Shown here one piece after another: positions 35,646 to 44,945 of a stretch of 64,000 nt of DNA. The DNA comes from Komagataeibacter xylinus (lineage in GTDB: Bacteria; Pseudomonadota; Alphaproteobacteria; Acetobacterales; Acetobacteraceae). Each line of letters starts with the position of its first letter. Position 1 is the first letter of the stretch. The stretch is from positions 1 to 64,000 of the forward strand of contig NZ_QQBI01000004.1 of assembly GCF_004302915.1 (NCBI RefSeq), in the 5' to 3' direction. A program made the position numbers and the translations under genes. The notes beneath the pieces were generated by a model. That model worked only from the letters and a program-made list of their open reading frames with translations, searched no databases and was not told the origin of the DNA.

Positions 35646-36119
35646 CTAGTTTGCATCGCGATCACGCAGGTTGTCGATAATCAGGATCGCGACGCCACAA
35701 TCTATCAGCGCATCGGCGATGTTGAACACCGGCCATGACCAGCCATGGGCATGGACATGGATGAAATCGACCACCGCGCCAAAACGCAGCCGGTCGATCA
35801 CGTTGCCAATCGCGCCCCCCATGACCATGCCCAGCGCCACCGCCACCCAGTGCCGCCGGGTGCGCGCCATCCATACGCCCAGCCCCGCCACGATCAGCAG
35901 GGCTGCGACCGAGAAGATGATGCGGCCAGCAGACCCCGCGCCCCCCAGCATGCCGAAGGTGATGGCGTGGTTCCACACCATGGTCAGGTTCAGGCCCGGC
36001 AGCACCGGCACGCTTTCACGCGCCGGCAGGCCATAGATGTTGAGTATCCAGTATTTGCTGGCCTGGTCGGCCACCAGCGCGCCGAGCAGGCAGGCGGCAC
36101 CCAGAACGCGGTTGTTCAT
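35646..36119 (-). CDS. lspA: Lipoprotein signal peptidase
   Basis: A 157-residue inner-membrane aspartyl protease that cleaves signal peptides of lipoproteins. Four hydrophobic helices are visible. The catalytic Asp pair is in GAIGNVIDRLRFGAVVDFI and FNIADALIDCGVAILI. GLNLTMVWNHAITFGML is the other family signature. It begins 5 bp after the ileS stop, the common ileS-lspA order. Confidence 0.96.
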   Translation of the reverse strand: MNNRVLGAACLLGALVADQASKYWILNIYGLPARESVPVLPGLNLTMVWNHAITFGMLGGAGSAGRIIFSVAALLIVAGLGVWMARTRRHWVAVALGMVMGGAIGNVIDRLRFGAVVDFIHVHAHGWSWPVFNIADALIDCGVAILIIDNLRDRDAN

Positions 36120-36124
36120 CGCGG

Positions 36125-38998
36125 CTATGCCTTGCCCTGCACCACATCGACACAGCGCAGGCACAGCTCGGGGTGGGTGGCATCCTGCCCCACCTCCTCG
36201 AGCACCTTCCAGCAGCGCGCGCATTTATGGCCCGTGGCCACGCTGATGGTGGGAATGCCGTGGGGCGTGCCTTCCTGCGCCTCGTCCTCGCCCAGATAGA
36301 TCGAGCCGCTGCCCGCCACCACGGTCACATCCGCCTGCGAGACAATGCTCAGCTCCGCCCAGTCCACACCCGCGAAGCGTGCGGCTTCCGCCTCCGACAG
36401 GGGCAGTTCAAGGGCTGCCTGCAACGAGGACTTGACCAGCCCGTCACGCCGCGCGGTCTCGATCTCGGTGGTGATGACGCGACGCACGGCGCGCAGCATG
36501 GCCCAGCGTTCGCCCAGTTCGGGGTCGTTCCACTCGGTTGGCAGGTCCGCGAAGGATTGCAGGTGCACGCTCTCGGTATTGCCGGGGCGGGCCAGCCAGG
36601 CTTCCTCCGCCGTAAACACCAGCACCGGGGCCAGCCATGCGCACAGGTTGCGGTGCAGGTGGTCGAGCACGGTGCGGGCCGCGCGGCGCTTGAGGCTGTG
36701 GGGGCCATCGCAGTAGATGGTGTCCTTGCGCACGTCGAAGTAGAAGGCCGACAGGTCGGCGGCACAGAAGCCGTGCAGCGCGGGATAGACACCCACCCAT
36801 TCATGCGTTTCCACCGCGCGGGCCACGAGGCCGCCGAGTTCGGTCATGCGGTGCAGCACCCAGCGCTCCAGCTCGGGCAGCTCGGCATAAGGCACGCGCT
36901 CGGCCTCGGTAAAGCCATCCAGCGCGCCCAGCAGCCAGCGCAGCGTGTTGCGCAGGCGGCGGTACAGCTCGCCCTGCTGCTTGAGGATTTCCTTGCCAAT
37001 ACGCAGGTCCTCGTTGGTGTCCGAGTTCATGACCCACAGGCGCAGGATATCGGCGCCAAGGCTGTCATTGACATCCTGCGGGGCGATGACGTTGCCCAGC
37101 GATTTCGACATCTTGCGGCCCTGATCATCGAGCACGAAGCCGTTGGTCACCAGCGCCTTGTAGGGGGCTACGCCGCGCGTGCCGACACTTTCGAGCAGCG
37201 AGGACTGGAACCAGCCGCGATGCTGGTCCGAGCCTTCAAGATACAGGTCGGCGGGGAAAGGCATGTCGCCATGGCCCAGCACGAAGGCATGGGTCGAGCC
37301 ACTCTCGAACCATACATCGACAATGTCGAACACCTGCTCGTAATCATCGGGGTTGCGGCCTTCGCCAAGGAAGCGCGAGGCGGGCGAACTGTACCACGCA
37401 TCCGCCCCTTCGGCGCGGAAGGCGGCAATGATGCGCTCCATCACCTCTTTATCACGCAGCACCTCGCCGGTGCGCTTTTCCACGAACACGGCAATGGGCA
37501 CGCCCCAGGCGCGCTGGCGGCTGATGCACCAGTCGGGCCGGCCCGCCACCATCGAGGTCAGGCGGTTACGCGCCTGCGCGGGCACGAAGGTCACCTTCTC
37601 CAGCGCCGCGAGCGCCCGGTCGCGCAGGTGGCCCTCGCCATCCATGCGGATGAACCATTGCGGCGTAGCGCGATAGATGATCGGCGCGCGCGAACGCCAT
37701 GAATGCGGGTAGGAATGCACCAGCACCGCCCGCGCCACCAGCCCGCTGGGCGCGGTGCCCGCGCTTACCGCACGCTGCATGGCCTCAAGCAGGGCCTGGC
37801 ACACCGGCTCGGCTGCCTTGAACACATGGCCACCGGCAAAAAGCGGCACATAATCGGCGTAGCGGCCATCATCCATCACCAGTTCGGTGATTTCCAGGCC
37901 ATAGGCGCGGCCAAGGCTGAAGTCGTCCTCACCATGGGCAGGGGCGGTGTGCACCAGCCCGGTGCCCGCCTCGGTGGTCACGTGGTCGCCGGGCAGCAGC
38001 GGCACGTCGAAATCATAGCCCTGCCCGCGCAGCGGATGGGCACAGATCGCACCTTCGAGCGCGCTGCCGGGCAGGGTGTAGAGAACGTGGTGGGCGGTAA
38101 TGCCCGCCGCCTCGCAGAACGGCGCGATCAGGTCCTCGGCCACCAGCACCTTCGCTTCGGGCTCCAGCAGCGCGTTCTCGCTCACGCCATCAACCCGCAC
38201 CACGGCATAGGTGATGTCGGGACCGTACGCGATGGCGCGGTTGGCGGGGATGGTCCACGGCGTGGTGGTCCAGATCACGGCGGCCACGTCTTCAAGCGCC
38301 TTCGCTGGCGTCGGGTCGGTCACGAAGGGGAAGGCCACGTGGATGGCGGTGGATTCATGGTCGCGATATTCGATCTCGGCCTCGGCCAGCGCGGTCTTTT
38401 CAACCGGGCTCCACATGACCGGGCGCAGGCCACGGTACAGCAGGCCGTTGAGCAGGAACTTGCCGATCTCGCCCGCAATCGCTGCCTCTGACGAGAAATC
38501 CATGGTGGCATAGCGGTTCGCCCATTCCGCCTGCACGCCCAACCTGCGGAACTCGGCTGCCTGCGTGTCGAGCCATTTCTGGGCATAGGCGCGACACTCG
38601 GCGCGGAACTGCAGCACGGGCACGCTGTCCTTGTCCTGCCCGCGCTTGCGGTATTCCTCCTCGATCTTCCATTCGATCGGCAGGCCGTGGCAGTCCCAGC
38701 CCGGCACGTAATGGATGCCGTACCCCGCCATGCGGTGGGCGCGGTTGATCACGTCCTTGAGGATCTTGTTCAGCGCGTGGCCGATATGCAGGTGGCCGTT
38801 GGCGTAAGGCGGGCCGTCATGGAGCATGAACACGTCACGCCCCTTCGCCTGCTCGAACAGGCGCGCATCGAGCTTCTCGCCTTCCCACCCCGCCAGAATC
38901 TCGGGTTCCCGCCGGGGCAGGTTGCCGCGCATGGGGAAGGAGGTCGTCGGCAGGAAGACCGTCTCCCGATAGAGATCCTGTGGTTTTGACTCGGACAT
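36125..38998 (-). CDS. ileS: Isoleucyl-tRNA synthetase
   Basis: A 957-residue class I synthetase. The HIGH motif is in PPYANGHLHIGHALNK (about residues 60-75), and the KMSKS motif is in GRKMSKSLGNVIAPQDV (about 610). The connective editing domain has TTPWTIPANRAIAYGP and GTGLVHTAPAHGEDDF. The C-terminus has a zinc finger, CARCW then CLRC, as in the bacterial mupirocin-sensitive type. The chosen start gives MSESKPQDLYRET; the frame is open 23 codons further. Confidence 0.97.
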   Translation of the reverse strand: MSESKPQDLYRETVFLPTTSFPMRGNLPRREPEILAGWEGEKLDARLFEQAKGRDVFMLHDGPPYANGHLHIGHALNKILKDVINRAHRMAGYGIHYVPGWDCHGLPIEWKIEEEYRKRGQDKDSVPVLQFRAECRAYAQKWLDTQAAEFRRLGVQAEWANRYATMDFSSEAAIAGEIGKFLLNGLLYRGLRPVMWSPVEKTALAEAEIEYRDHESTAIHVAFPFVTDPTPAKALEDVAAVIWTTTPWTIPANRAIAYGPDITYAVVRVDGVSENALLEPEAKVLVAEDLIAPFCEAAGITAHHVLYTLPGSALEGAICAHPLRGQGYDFDVPLLPGDHVTTEAGTGLVHTAPAHGEDDFSLGRAYGLEITELVMDDGRYADYVPLFAGGHVFKAAEPVCQALLEAMQRAVSAGTAPSGLVARAVLVHSYPHSWRSRAPIIYRATPQWFIRMDGEGHLRDRALAALEKVTFVPAQARNRLTSMVAGRPDWCISRQRAWGVPIAVFVEKRTGEVLRDKEVMERIIAAFRAEGADAWYSSPASRFLGEGRNPDDYEQVFDIVDVWFESGSTHAFVLGHGDMPFPADLYLEGSDQHRGWFQSSLLESVGTRGVAPYKALVTNGFVLDDQGRKMSKSLGNVIAPQDVNDSLGADILRLWVMNSDTNEDLRIGKEILKQQGELYRRLRNTLRWLLGALDGFTEAERVPYAELPELERWVLHRMTELGGLVARAVETHEWVGVYPALHGFCAADLSAFYFDVRKDTIYCDGPHSLKRRAARTVLDHLHRNLCAWLAPVLVFTAEEAWLARPGNTESVHLQSFADLPTEWNDPELGERWAMLRAVRRVITTEIETARRDGLVKSSLQAALELPLSEAEAARFAGVDWAELSIVSQADVTVVAGSGSIYLGEDEAQEGTPHGIPTISVATGHKCARCWKVLEEVGQDATHPELCLRCVDVVQGKA

Positions 38999-39094
38999 GG
39001 CCTGTTCTGTTCTTCTGGCAGGGGAAAGTTCAGCTGGCCCCGGAGAATGCACGCTCAGGGGGCGCAACCTTATGGGTGCGGCGGCGCGGCGCGG

Positions 39095-40054
39095 TCAAGC
39101 CTTGGCGGGCGGGCTTGCCGACTGGCGCGCGGCAAGCCAGGCACTGGCCTGCGCGGAATCACGCGCGATCTGCGCCTTGAGCGCATCGAGCCCGTCAAAC
39201 CGGCGCTCGGCGCGCAGCAGCGTGTGCAACGCGACCGACAGGGTCTGGCCATACAGGTCGCCATCAAAGCCAAGCAGGTGCACTTCCAGCCGGCTTTCCT
39301 GCCCGTCATTGATGGTGGGCCTGCGGCCGATATTGGCAACGCCGGGGCAGACCCGGCCATCGGGCAGGCGCACGCTCACGGCATAGACCCCGCGCGCGGG
39401 CTCGAGGTGGCGGCCAAGGGCGATGTTGGCGGTGGGGAAGCCAAGCAGGCGGCCGCGCTTGTCGCCATGCTGCACCACGCCGCGAATCGACCACGGGCGC
39501 CCGAGTTCCTCCGCCGCGCGCTCGGGGTAGCCATCCTGCAACAGCCTGCGGATGCGGCTTGAGGAATACGGGCCCAGCGAATCGGATAGCGGGGGCACCA
39601 CCGTCAGACCGATGCCCAGCGCCTCGGTCTGCTCGGTCAGGAAATCGACATTGCCCTGCCTGCGGTGGCCAAAGGCGAAGTCCATGCCGCAGGCCACGTG
39701 GCGCAGGCCAAGCCCTTCATGCAGCACGCGGGTCACGAAATGCTCGGCCCCCATGGCGCTGAATTCGGGGTCGAACCCGATCTGGAACACATGCCTGACC
39801 CCAAGGGCGGCAAGCGCTGCAAAGCGCTCCTCGGGCAGGGTGAGGCGAAAGGGCGGATCCTGCGGGCGGAAGAGTTCGCGCGGGTGCGGCTCGAAGGTCA
39901 CCACCGCCAGTTCACGCTCGGGGCGGGCGGCGTGCAGCGCATGGACCAGATGGGCATGGCCCAGATGCACGCCGTCAAAATTGCCCAGCGCCGCCACGCA
40001 TCCCCGCGCGCTATCGGGGGTGTGCCGCCAGTCGGTATGCAGCCAGGCCTTCAT
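39095..40054 (-). CDS. ribF: Bifunctional riboflavin kinase / FAD synthetase RibF
   Basis: A 319-residue enzyme making FMN and FAD. The N-terminal adenylyltransferase has AALGNFDGVHLGHAHLV (about residues 22-38) and SSSRIRRLLQDGYPERA (about 172-188). The C-terminal kinase has GRLLGFPTANIAL (about 206-218) and VANIGRRPTINDG. The ATG overlaps the mtnC stop by 4 bases, so translation is coupled to the methionine salvage genes. Confidence 0.96.
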   Translation of the reverse strand: MKAWLHTDWRHTPDSARGCVAALGNFDGVHLGHAHLVHALHAARPERELAVVTFEPHPRELFRPQDPPFRLTLPEERFAALAALGVRHVFQIGFDPEFSAMGAEHFVTRVLHEGLGLRHVACGMDFAFGHRRQGNVDFLTEQTEALGIGLTVVPPLSDSLGPYSSSRIRRLLQDGYPERAAEELGRPWSIRGVVQHGDKRGRLLGFPTANIALGRHLEPARGVYAVSVRLPDGRVCPGVANIGRRPTINDGQESRLEVHLLGFDGDLYGQTLSVALHTLLRAERRFDGLDALKAQIARDSAQASAWLAARQSASPPAKA

Positions 40055-40767
40055 GCCACCTCCGGGTGAGGCAGGCCGAAACGCTGCGCCACCTCGGCCA
40101 GCGAGCCTGCCACCGGGTGCGTGGTGCCGGGCTGCGTGCCGTCCTGCGCATGCACGATCTGGCAGGTGCGCAGGCCCGCTTCCGCCGCCGCGTCAAGCTC
40201 GGCCACCACATCGGACAGGAACAGCACGTCGCCCGCCTGCCAGCGCGCGGCATCAAGGATGTGGCGGTAGCTTTCGGCATCGCGCTTGCCGCCCATCTGC
40301 AGGTCGTAAAACCCTACGAACACGTTGCTCAGGTCGCCTTCGGTCGTGTGGCCATAGATCAGCTTCTGCGCCGCCACCGAGCCGGAGGAATAGACCGCGA
40401 GCGACAGCCCCGCCGCCGCCCAGCAGCGCAGCGCGGGCACCACGTCAGGGTAAAGGGCGGCCTTGAGCACGCCTTCGGCATAGCCCTGCGCCCAGACCAT
40501 GCCCTGCAGCGCCTTGAGGGGCGCGACCTTGGCATCGGCGTCCATCCATGCCTCAAGCTGGTGCAGGGGGGGCACGCCGGGGGCAAGACGCGCGATTTCC
40601 GCGATCTGGGCCTTGACCGCGGGGTCATCCGCATGGGTGCGCAGCAGGGCGGGCAGCGCCTTGCGGGCATAGGGAAACAGGGTCGCATGGACGAAGGAAA
40701 CCGGAATGGTCGTCCCCTCGATATCCAGCAGCACCGCGCGTACTGGCGGCTGCGTGGCCTGGGTCAC
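40051..40767 (-). CDS. mtnC: Acireductone synthase (enolase-phosphatase) MtnC
   Basis: A 238-residue HAD-superfamily enzyme of methionine salvage that converts diketo-methylthiopentyl phosphate to acireductone. HAD motif I is LLDIEGTTIPVSFV (about residues 14-27). Motif II is YSSGSVAAQKLIYGHT (about 125-140), and GGKRDAESYRHI with FLSDVVAELDAAAEAG supply the rest. It lies between mtnD (24 bp gap) and ribF (4 bp overlap). Confidence 0.95.
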   Translation of the reverse strand: MTQATQPPVRAVLLDIEGTTIPVSFVHATLFPYARKALPALLRTHADDPAVKAQIAEIARLAPGVPPLHQLEAWMDADAKVAPLKALQGMVWAQGYAEGVLKAALYPDVVPALRCWAAAGLSLAVYSSGSVAAQKLIYGHTTEGDLSNVFVGFYDLQMGGKRDAESYRHILDAARWQAGDVLFLSDVVAELDAAAEAGLRTCQIVHAQDGTQPGTTHPVAGSLAEVAQRFGLPHPEVA

Positions 40768-40791
40768 GGTCTTGTTCTCCTTCGGTGCGGC

Positions 40792-41334
40792 TCAGGCTTC
40801 GGCGGGGAAGCTGGCGGCGATGTCACTGCCGGTATAGCGCGCGATCCAGCCATCGGGGTTGGTGAAGATGCGCAGCGTCACGAAATCGGGCGTCTCGCCG
40901 CCATCAAACCAGTGAGGCGTGCCCGCGGGCACCGAGATCAGGTCGCCCGCCGTGCAGCGCACGTCATACACGCGGCCCTTCACATGCAGGATGAAGTCAC
41001 CCTGCCCATGCACGAAAAACCGCACCTCGTCCTCGCCATGCGTGTGCTCGGACAGGTATTTGCGCCGCGCCTCCGCCCAGCCCTGCGTATCGGGGCCCAC
41101 GCGCAGCACATCGGCCGAACCCGCTCCCGTCTCGCCCATAAGCTGGTCGAGATAGGGGCGGTAGGCGGCCAGCACCTCGGCCTCGGGGGCCGCGCGGTCG
41201 GGGGTGACCGGGCTGTTCCACCGCTCGAAGCGCACGCCGATGGGCGCGAGTTCGGATGCGATGCGGGCGGGATCGGTCAGGTGGATGATGGGCGTGCCGG
41301 GATTGTTGTCGGCATAGACATTGAGGCGGCTCAT
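40792..41334 (-). CDS. mtnD: Acireductone dioxygenase MtnD
   Basis: A 180-residue cupin that oxidises acireductone in methionine salvage. The metal motif HTHGEDEVRFFVHGQGDF (about residues 96-113) supplies two His and a Glu, and VPAGTPHWFDGG supplies the last His. The bound metal, iron or nickel, decides the product and cannot be told from sequence. The ATG overlaps the mtnB stop by 4 bases. Confidence 0.96.
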   Translation of the reverse strand: MSRLNVYADNNPGTPIIHLTDPARIASELAPIGVRFERWNSPVTPDRAAPEAEVLAAYRPYLDQLMGETGAGSADVLRVGPDTQGWAEARRKYLSEHTHGEDEVRFFVHGQGDFILHVKGRVYDVRCTAGDLISVPAGTPHWFDGGETPDFVTLRIFTNPDGWIARYTGSDIAASFPAEA

Positions 41335-41954
41335 GGGAGCTTCCTTTTTTCCAGTTCGCAGGCGAGCAGGAACTCGAGCCCCTCCAGCCGCGCAAGGGCC
41401 ATGTCCATGTCAGCCCCCCACACATACACCCCGTGGCCACGGATGATGTAGCCCGCGCGCATGCCATCAAGGTGCGGGGCCACCACGCGCGCGAGGCGGG
41501 CGATGTCCTGGTCGTTGTCGAATATGGGCACATTTACGCGGGCGGCATGCGTGTCCTGCCCGGCGAAGACCTTCTGCACCTCGTAGCCTTCAAGCACCAG
41601 CGCGTCGCCGCCGGCCATCGACAGCACGGTGGAGGCGACGGAGTGGCCATGCAGCACGGCCCCTGCCGCCGGGTCATGCGCATAGACCTGGCAGTGCAGC
41701 AGTGTCTCGGCGCTGGGCCGGTCGCCCCGGGCAAGCGAGCGCCCCTGCGGATCGACGCAGATCACCCCGTCGGACCCAAGCAGCCCCTTGTGCCCGCCCG
41801 AGCGCGTGATGGCGAGATTGCCATCAGGCAGGCGGATGCTGATATTGCCCGCCGTGGCGGGCACCCAGCCAAAACGGTCCATGCGCTGGCCCGCGGCGAT
41901 GATCCGCTCCACCGCGCGGCAATACGCCCCTGCGGGAAAAACTGCCTGCGTCAT
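41331..41954 (-). CDS. mtnB: Methylthioribulose-1-phosphate dehydratase MtnB
   Basis: A 207-residue class II aldolase-fold enzyme that dehydrates methylthioribulose 1-phosphate. VPATAGNISIRLPDG (about residues 31-45), ITRSGGHKG and the zinc-binding AVLHGHSVASTVLS (about 98-111) identify it, with a later IIRGHGVYVWGADMD. It opens the mtnB-mtnD-mtnC set. The mtnA/mtnK or mtnN genes needed to feed it are not in the window. Confidence 0.95.
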   Translation of the reverse strand: MTQAVFPAGAYCRAVERIIAAGQRMDRFGWVPATAGNISIRLPDGNLAITRSGGHKGLLGSDGVICVDPQGRSLARGDRPSAETLLHCQVYAHDPAAGAVLHGHSVASTVLSMAGGDALVLEGYEVQKVFAGQDTHAARVNVPIFDNDQDIARLARVVAPHLDGMRAGYIIRGHGVYVWGADMDMALARLEGLEFLLACELEKRKLP

Positions 41955-41992
41955 GGTTTAACGTGGCCCGTACGCACGCTCGAAAAGCCGCG

Positions 41993-42238
41993 TCATTTCA
42001 CGTTATTGGCGGAAGGCTGCGGCGCTTCGGTGAAGGAGGCGTCCTTTTCCTTGGCCGCCCCCGGGAGCTGGCCGGAGACCGCGGTTTCGTGCGGTTCCTC
42101 ATCGGCCATGTTCTTCTTGAACGACTTGATCCCGCGCGCCATGTCACCCATGAGCGAACTGATCTTGCCGCCGCCGCCAAACAGTACCAGCACCACCGCC
42201 AGTACGATCAGCCAATGTCCCCAGCTCAAGCTACCCAT
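41993..42238 (-). CDS. tatA: Sec-independent translocase protein TatA
   Basis: An 81-residue protein with a single N-terminal membrane helix ([20 protein letters not shown]) followed by an amphipathic helix ([19 protein letters not shown]) and an acidic tail, the standard TatA design. The FGxxK turn is present. The ATG gives MGSLSWGHW; the upstream open frame is not TatA-like. tatB and tatC are not beside it. It lies 38 bp upstream of mtnB. Confidence 0.93.
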   Translation of the reverse strand: MGSLSWGHWLIVLAVVLVLFGGGGKISSLMGDMARGIKSFKKNMADEEPHETAVSGQLPGAAKEKDASFTEAPQPSANNVK

Positions 42239-42367
42239 TGCATCCCTCGATCCGCGTCCATGACGCAAAATGCCGTGTTGGCCGCCCTCCCGCATGGGAG
42301 CGGCCTGCCCTCTCCGCCTATGTGAGGGGAGAGCGCATGATATGCAAGCACCCCTGCCGCACGCCAC

Positions 42368-42829
42368 TCAGCCCCGTGGCAGGATGAACCCGTAGGCAGG
42401 ATAGACGGTTTTGCCCATGCCGTGAATGGGGGACCACCATACCTTGACCTGCGACCAGTCATTGCGCCCCGATACATCGACCACCGGCTCGCCGTGGCCC
42501 ACCCTTCCCGGCACCCAGTTGGCCTGGTCCACCAGCACCTCACGCGGGCTGCGCACCTGCCGCACGACCGAGACATGCCCGTCAGGCAGGCGGCCCGTGG
42601 CCCTGAACACCAGCACCGCCCCCGCATGGGGCACATGCGTGCGGGGGTAATGCCCCTGCGCCTGCCCCCACCATGAGGCCGCATCGCCGCGCAGCTGCAC
42701 ATGCGTGACCTCCCGCGCATAGGGCGCGCACTGCACGGCGCCATGCCAGCCCCGCCCGCTGCCCCCGGCGCACGCCGCAAGCGACAGGAGTGCAAGCCCT
42801 GCCGCCCCCCGCGCCAGCACGCGCCTCAC
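42368..42829 (-). CDS. CHAP-domain lipoprotein (probable peptidoglycan amidase)
   Basis: A 153-residue lipoprotein with signal peptide ending LSLAAC (Cys at about residue 20). The mature part is a minimal CHAP domain: the likely nucleophile Cys is in VQCAPYAREVT (about residue 34), the His is in GHVSVVRQV and an Asn/Asp follows in DQANWVPGR. Such enzymes cleave peptidoglycan amide bonds at the cell surface. The ATG overlaps the recX stop by 4 bases. The assignment of the catalytic triad is by pattern only. Confidence 0.82.
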   Translation of the reverse strand: MRRVLARGAAGLALLSLAACAGGSGRGWHGAVQCAPYAREVTHVQLRGDAASWWGQAQGHYPRTHVPHAGAVLVFRATGRLPDGHVSVVRQVRSPREVLVDQANWVPGRVGHGEPVVDVSGRNDWSQVKVWWSPIHGMGKTVYPAYGFILPRG

Positions 42830-43467
42830 GCCATCCTCATACGCATGATCCTGTCCTCCGCCTCGTCACGCTCCATGTCCAGCGCCGCGCGCGCCGTATC
42901 GCGCGCAAAGCCCGCGCGCGCCATGGCATCCATCGCGCGGCGGTAGCGCAGGGCGGCCTCCGCCTCATCCGCATCGGCCCGCAGGAAAGGCCCTGCCCGG
43001 CGCTTGCGGATGAAGACGAGCGCCGCCGCCAGTTCGGTCTCGCGCCCCTCGCCATCACGCGCACCCAGCGCTTCCTCCACCGCAACGCCTGCCGTCGCCT
43101 CATCCACGCCGCGCGCGCTCAGATGCGCTGCCACCATGCGGCGCGAGCGCCCGGCGCGGGCCAGCGAACGGGCCCGGAATTCGGCAAAGCGGGCATCATC
43201 GACGGCTCCAAGCCCTTCCATGTCGGCCACGATGCGCCCGATCAGCGCGCGGGCGGGCTGCACGGCGCGGGCCGCCTCCTCGCCGTCCATCCCGCCATCA
43301 ACCGCGCGTCGCGCCCAGCGCTCGACATGGCGGGTCAGCACCCGCGTCACCCCCGCCCGCGTGGCCGAGAAGCGGGCCAGATAGGCCAGCGCCACCGCGC
43401 GCAGCGCCGCGCCATCAGGCGCGGGCGGCAACGGGCGGGGAGCGGAACGGGAAGGACGGGCCACCAT
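42826..43467 (-). CDS. recX: RecX family regulatory protein
   Basis: A 213-residue all-helical protein of the RecX family, which caps RecA filaments. The repeats of three-helix units are visible: GAVDDARFAEFRARSLARAGRSRRMVAAHLSARGV-type sequence in the middle (about residues 90-125) is the most typical. The chosen ATG gives MVARPSRSAPRP; a GTG or ATG a few codons upstream is possible. recA is not next to it. Divergent from argD. Confidence 0.85.
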   Translation of the reverse strand: MVARPSRSAPRPLPPAPDGAALRAVALAYLARFSATRAGVTRVLTRHVERWARRAVDGGMDGEEAARAVQPARALIGRIVADMEGLGAVDDARFAEFRARSLARAGRSRRMVAAHLSARGVDEATAGVAVEEALGARDGEGRETELAAALVFIRKRRAGPFLRADADEAEAALRYRRAMDAMARAGFARDTARAALDMERDEAEDRIMRMRMA

Positions 43468-43661
43468 AATGTACGCAGTGTGCCACAATCAGCCCCCGCG
43501 CGCCTATGGCTGTATGGCAGGCATGGCCGGAACGCGGGGTGGAAATGGCGCTGAAGGTTGCATTTCGGCCCGGCGCGCCATATTCTCCCGCTTTTCCGGC
43601 TCCCGGCTGGCATGGGCGAAAGCCCCGCATGAGGGCCGGGAAAGGCAGGACCGAAAAGAGG

Positions 43662-43686
43662 CCCACCCCGAGCGGTGGGTTGTTTT
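43662..43686 (+). terminator. Hairpin plus T-rich tract in the argD leader (possible attenuator)
   Basis: CCCACC pairs with GGTGGG around CCGAGC, followed by TTGTTTT. It lies about 55 bp before the argD ATG, inside the 272 bp leader, so it may stop transcription before argD under some condition. Open frames over the preceding 50 bp are rich in arginine codons. Confidence 0.55.
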
Positions 43687-43739
43687 CGTTTCTGGACCAT
43701 CATTCTTTTTTCTTTGAACCGAAATCGCAAGGCCATTCC

Positions 43740-44945
43740 ATGATTTCCGCCCTGATGCCGAATTACAATCGCGCCGACCTCGCTTTCGAGCGTGGCGAAG
43801 GTGCCTGGCTGTACACGGTGGACGGGCGACGATTCCTCGATTTCGGCTCCGGCATCGCCACCTCCTCGGTCGGGCACAACAACCCTCATCTGGTGCAGGC
43901 CATCGCGCAGCAGGCGCAGCGTGTCATGCATGTCTCCAACCTGTATCGCGTGCCGCAGGCAGAGCAGCTGGCCGAGCGGCTGGTGGCCAACAGCTTTGCC
44001 GACAGCGCCTTCTTCTGCAATTCGGGCGCGGAAGCCAACGAGGGCATGATCAAGATGATCCGCCGCGCGCAGGCCAAGTCCGGCCACCCCGAGCGCACGC
44101 GCATCATCTGCTTCAACGGCGCCTTTCACGGGCGCACGCTGGCAACCCTGTCGGCCACCGGCAACGCCAAATACCTTGATGGCTTCGGCCCCCGGGTGGA
44201 AGGCTTCGACCATGTGCCGCTCAACAACATGAACGCCGTGCGCGACGCCATTGGCGCCGAGACGGCAGGCATCATGATCGAGCCGGTGCAGGGCGAGAGC
44301 GGCATCCATGTGGCCGACCCGCGCTTCATGCGCGAATTGCGGGCCGCGTGCGATGAATACGGCCTGTTCCTGGGCGTGGACGAGGTGCAGTGCGGCATGG
44401 GCCGCACCGGCCGCCTGTTCGCCTATGAATGGTCGGACATAACCCCTGACATCCTGTCCACCGCCAAGGGCATTGCGGGCGGCTTCCCCATGGGGGCGGT
44501 GCTGACCACCGAGACCATTGCAAGGCACATGACCCCGGGCAGCCACGGCACCACCTTTGGCGGCAGCCCGCTGGCCTGCGCCGCCGCCAACGCCGTGCTC
44601 GACATCATCCTCGCCCCCGGCTTCCTTGAAGGCGTGCGCGCGCGCGCGGCTCAGCTTGACGCAGGCTTTGACCAGCTGATCGCAACCCATCCCGGCATCT
44701 TCACCGCCCATCGCGGCCTCGGGCTGCTCATTGGCCTCAAGTGCAGGCCCGACGTGGCGCTGGTGCAGAATGCGGCGGTGGGCGAAGGCATGCTGTGCGT
44801 GACGGCGGGCGACAACGTGCTGCGCCTCCTCCCCCCCCTGACCGTGACCGAGGCCGACTGCGCCGAAGCCCTGTCCATGCTGGACCGGGCGGCTGCGCGG
44901 GTGCAGGCCCACCTCGCGGCCACCAATGCGGAGACCGTGGCATGA
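43740..44945 (+). CDS. argD: Acetylornithine aminotransferase ArgD
   Basis: A 401-residue class III PLP aminotransferase of arginine synthesis. NSGAEANEGMIKMIR (about residues 101-115) and CFNGAFHGRTLATLSATGN are cofactor-binding loops. EYGLFLGVDEVQCGMGRTG has the PLP-pairing Asp, and STAKGIAGGFPMGAVL (about 240-255) has the Schiff-base Lys. The ATG has an AAGG about 9 nt upstream; the frame is open further upstream through the leader. Its stop overlaps argF (ATGA). Confidence 0.95.
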   Translation: MISALMPNYNRADLAFERGEGAWLYTVDGRRFLDFGSGIATSSVGHNNPHLVQAIAQQAQRVMHVSNLYRVPQAEQLAERLVANSFADSAFFCNSGAEANEGMIKMIRRAQAKSGHPERTRIICFNGAFHGRTLATLSATGNAKYLDGFGPRVEGFDHVPLNNMNAVRDAIGAETAGIMIEPVQGESGIHVADPRFMRELRAACDEYGLFLGVDEVQCGMGRTGRLFAYEWSDITPDILSTAKGIAGGFPMGAVLTTETIARHMTPGSHGTTFGGSPLACAAANAVLDIILAPGFLEGVRARAAQLDAGFDQLIATHPGIFTAHRGLGLLIGLKCRPDVALVQNAAVGEGMLCVTAGDNVLRLLPPLTVTEADCAEALSMLDRAAARVQAHLAATNAETVA

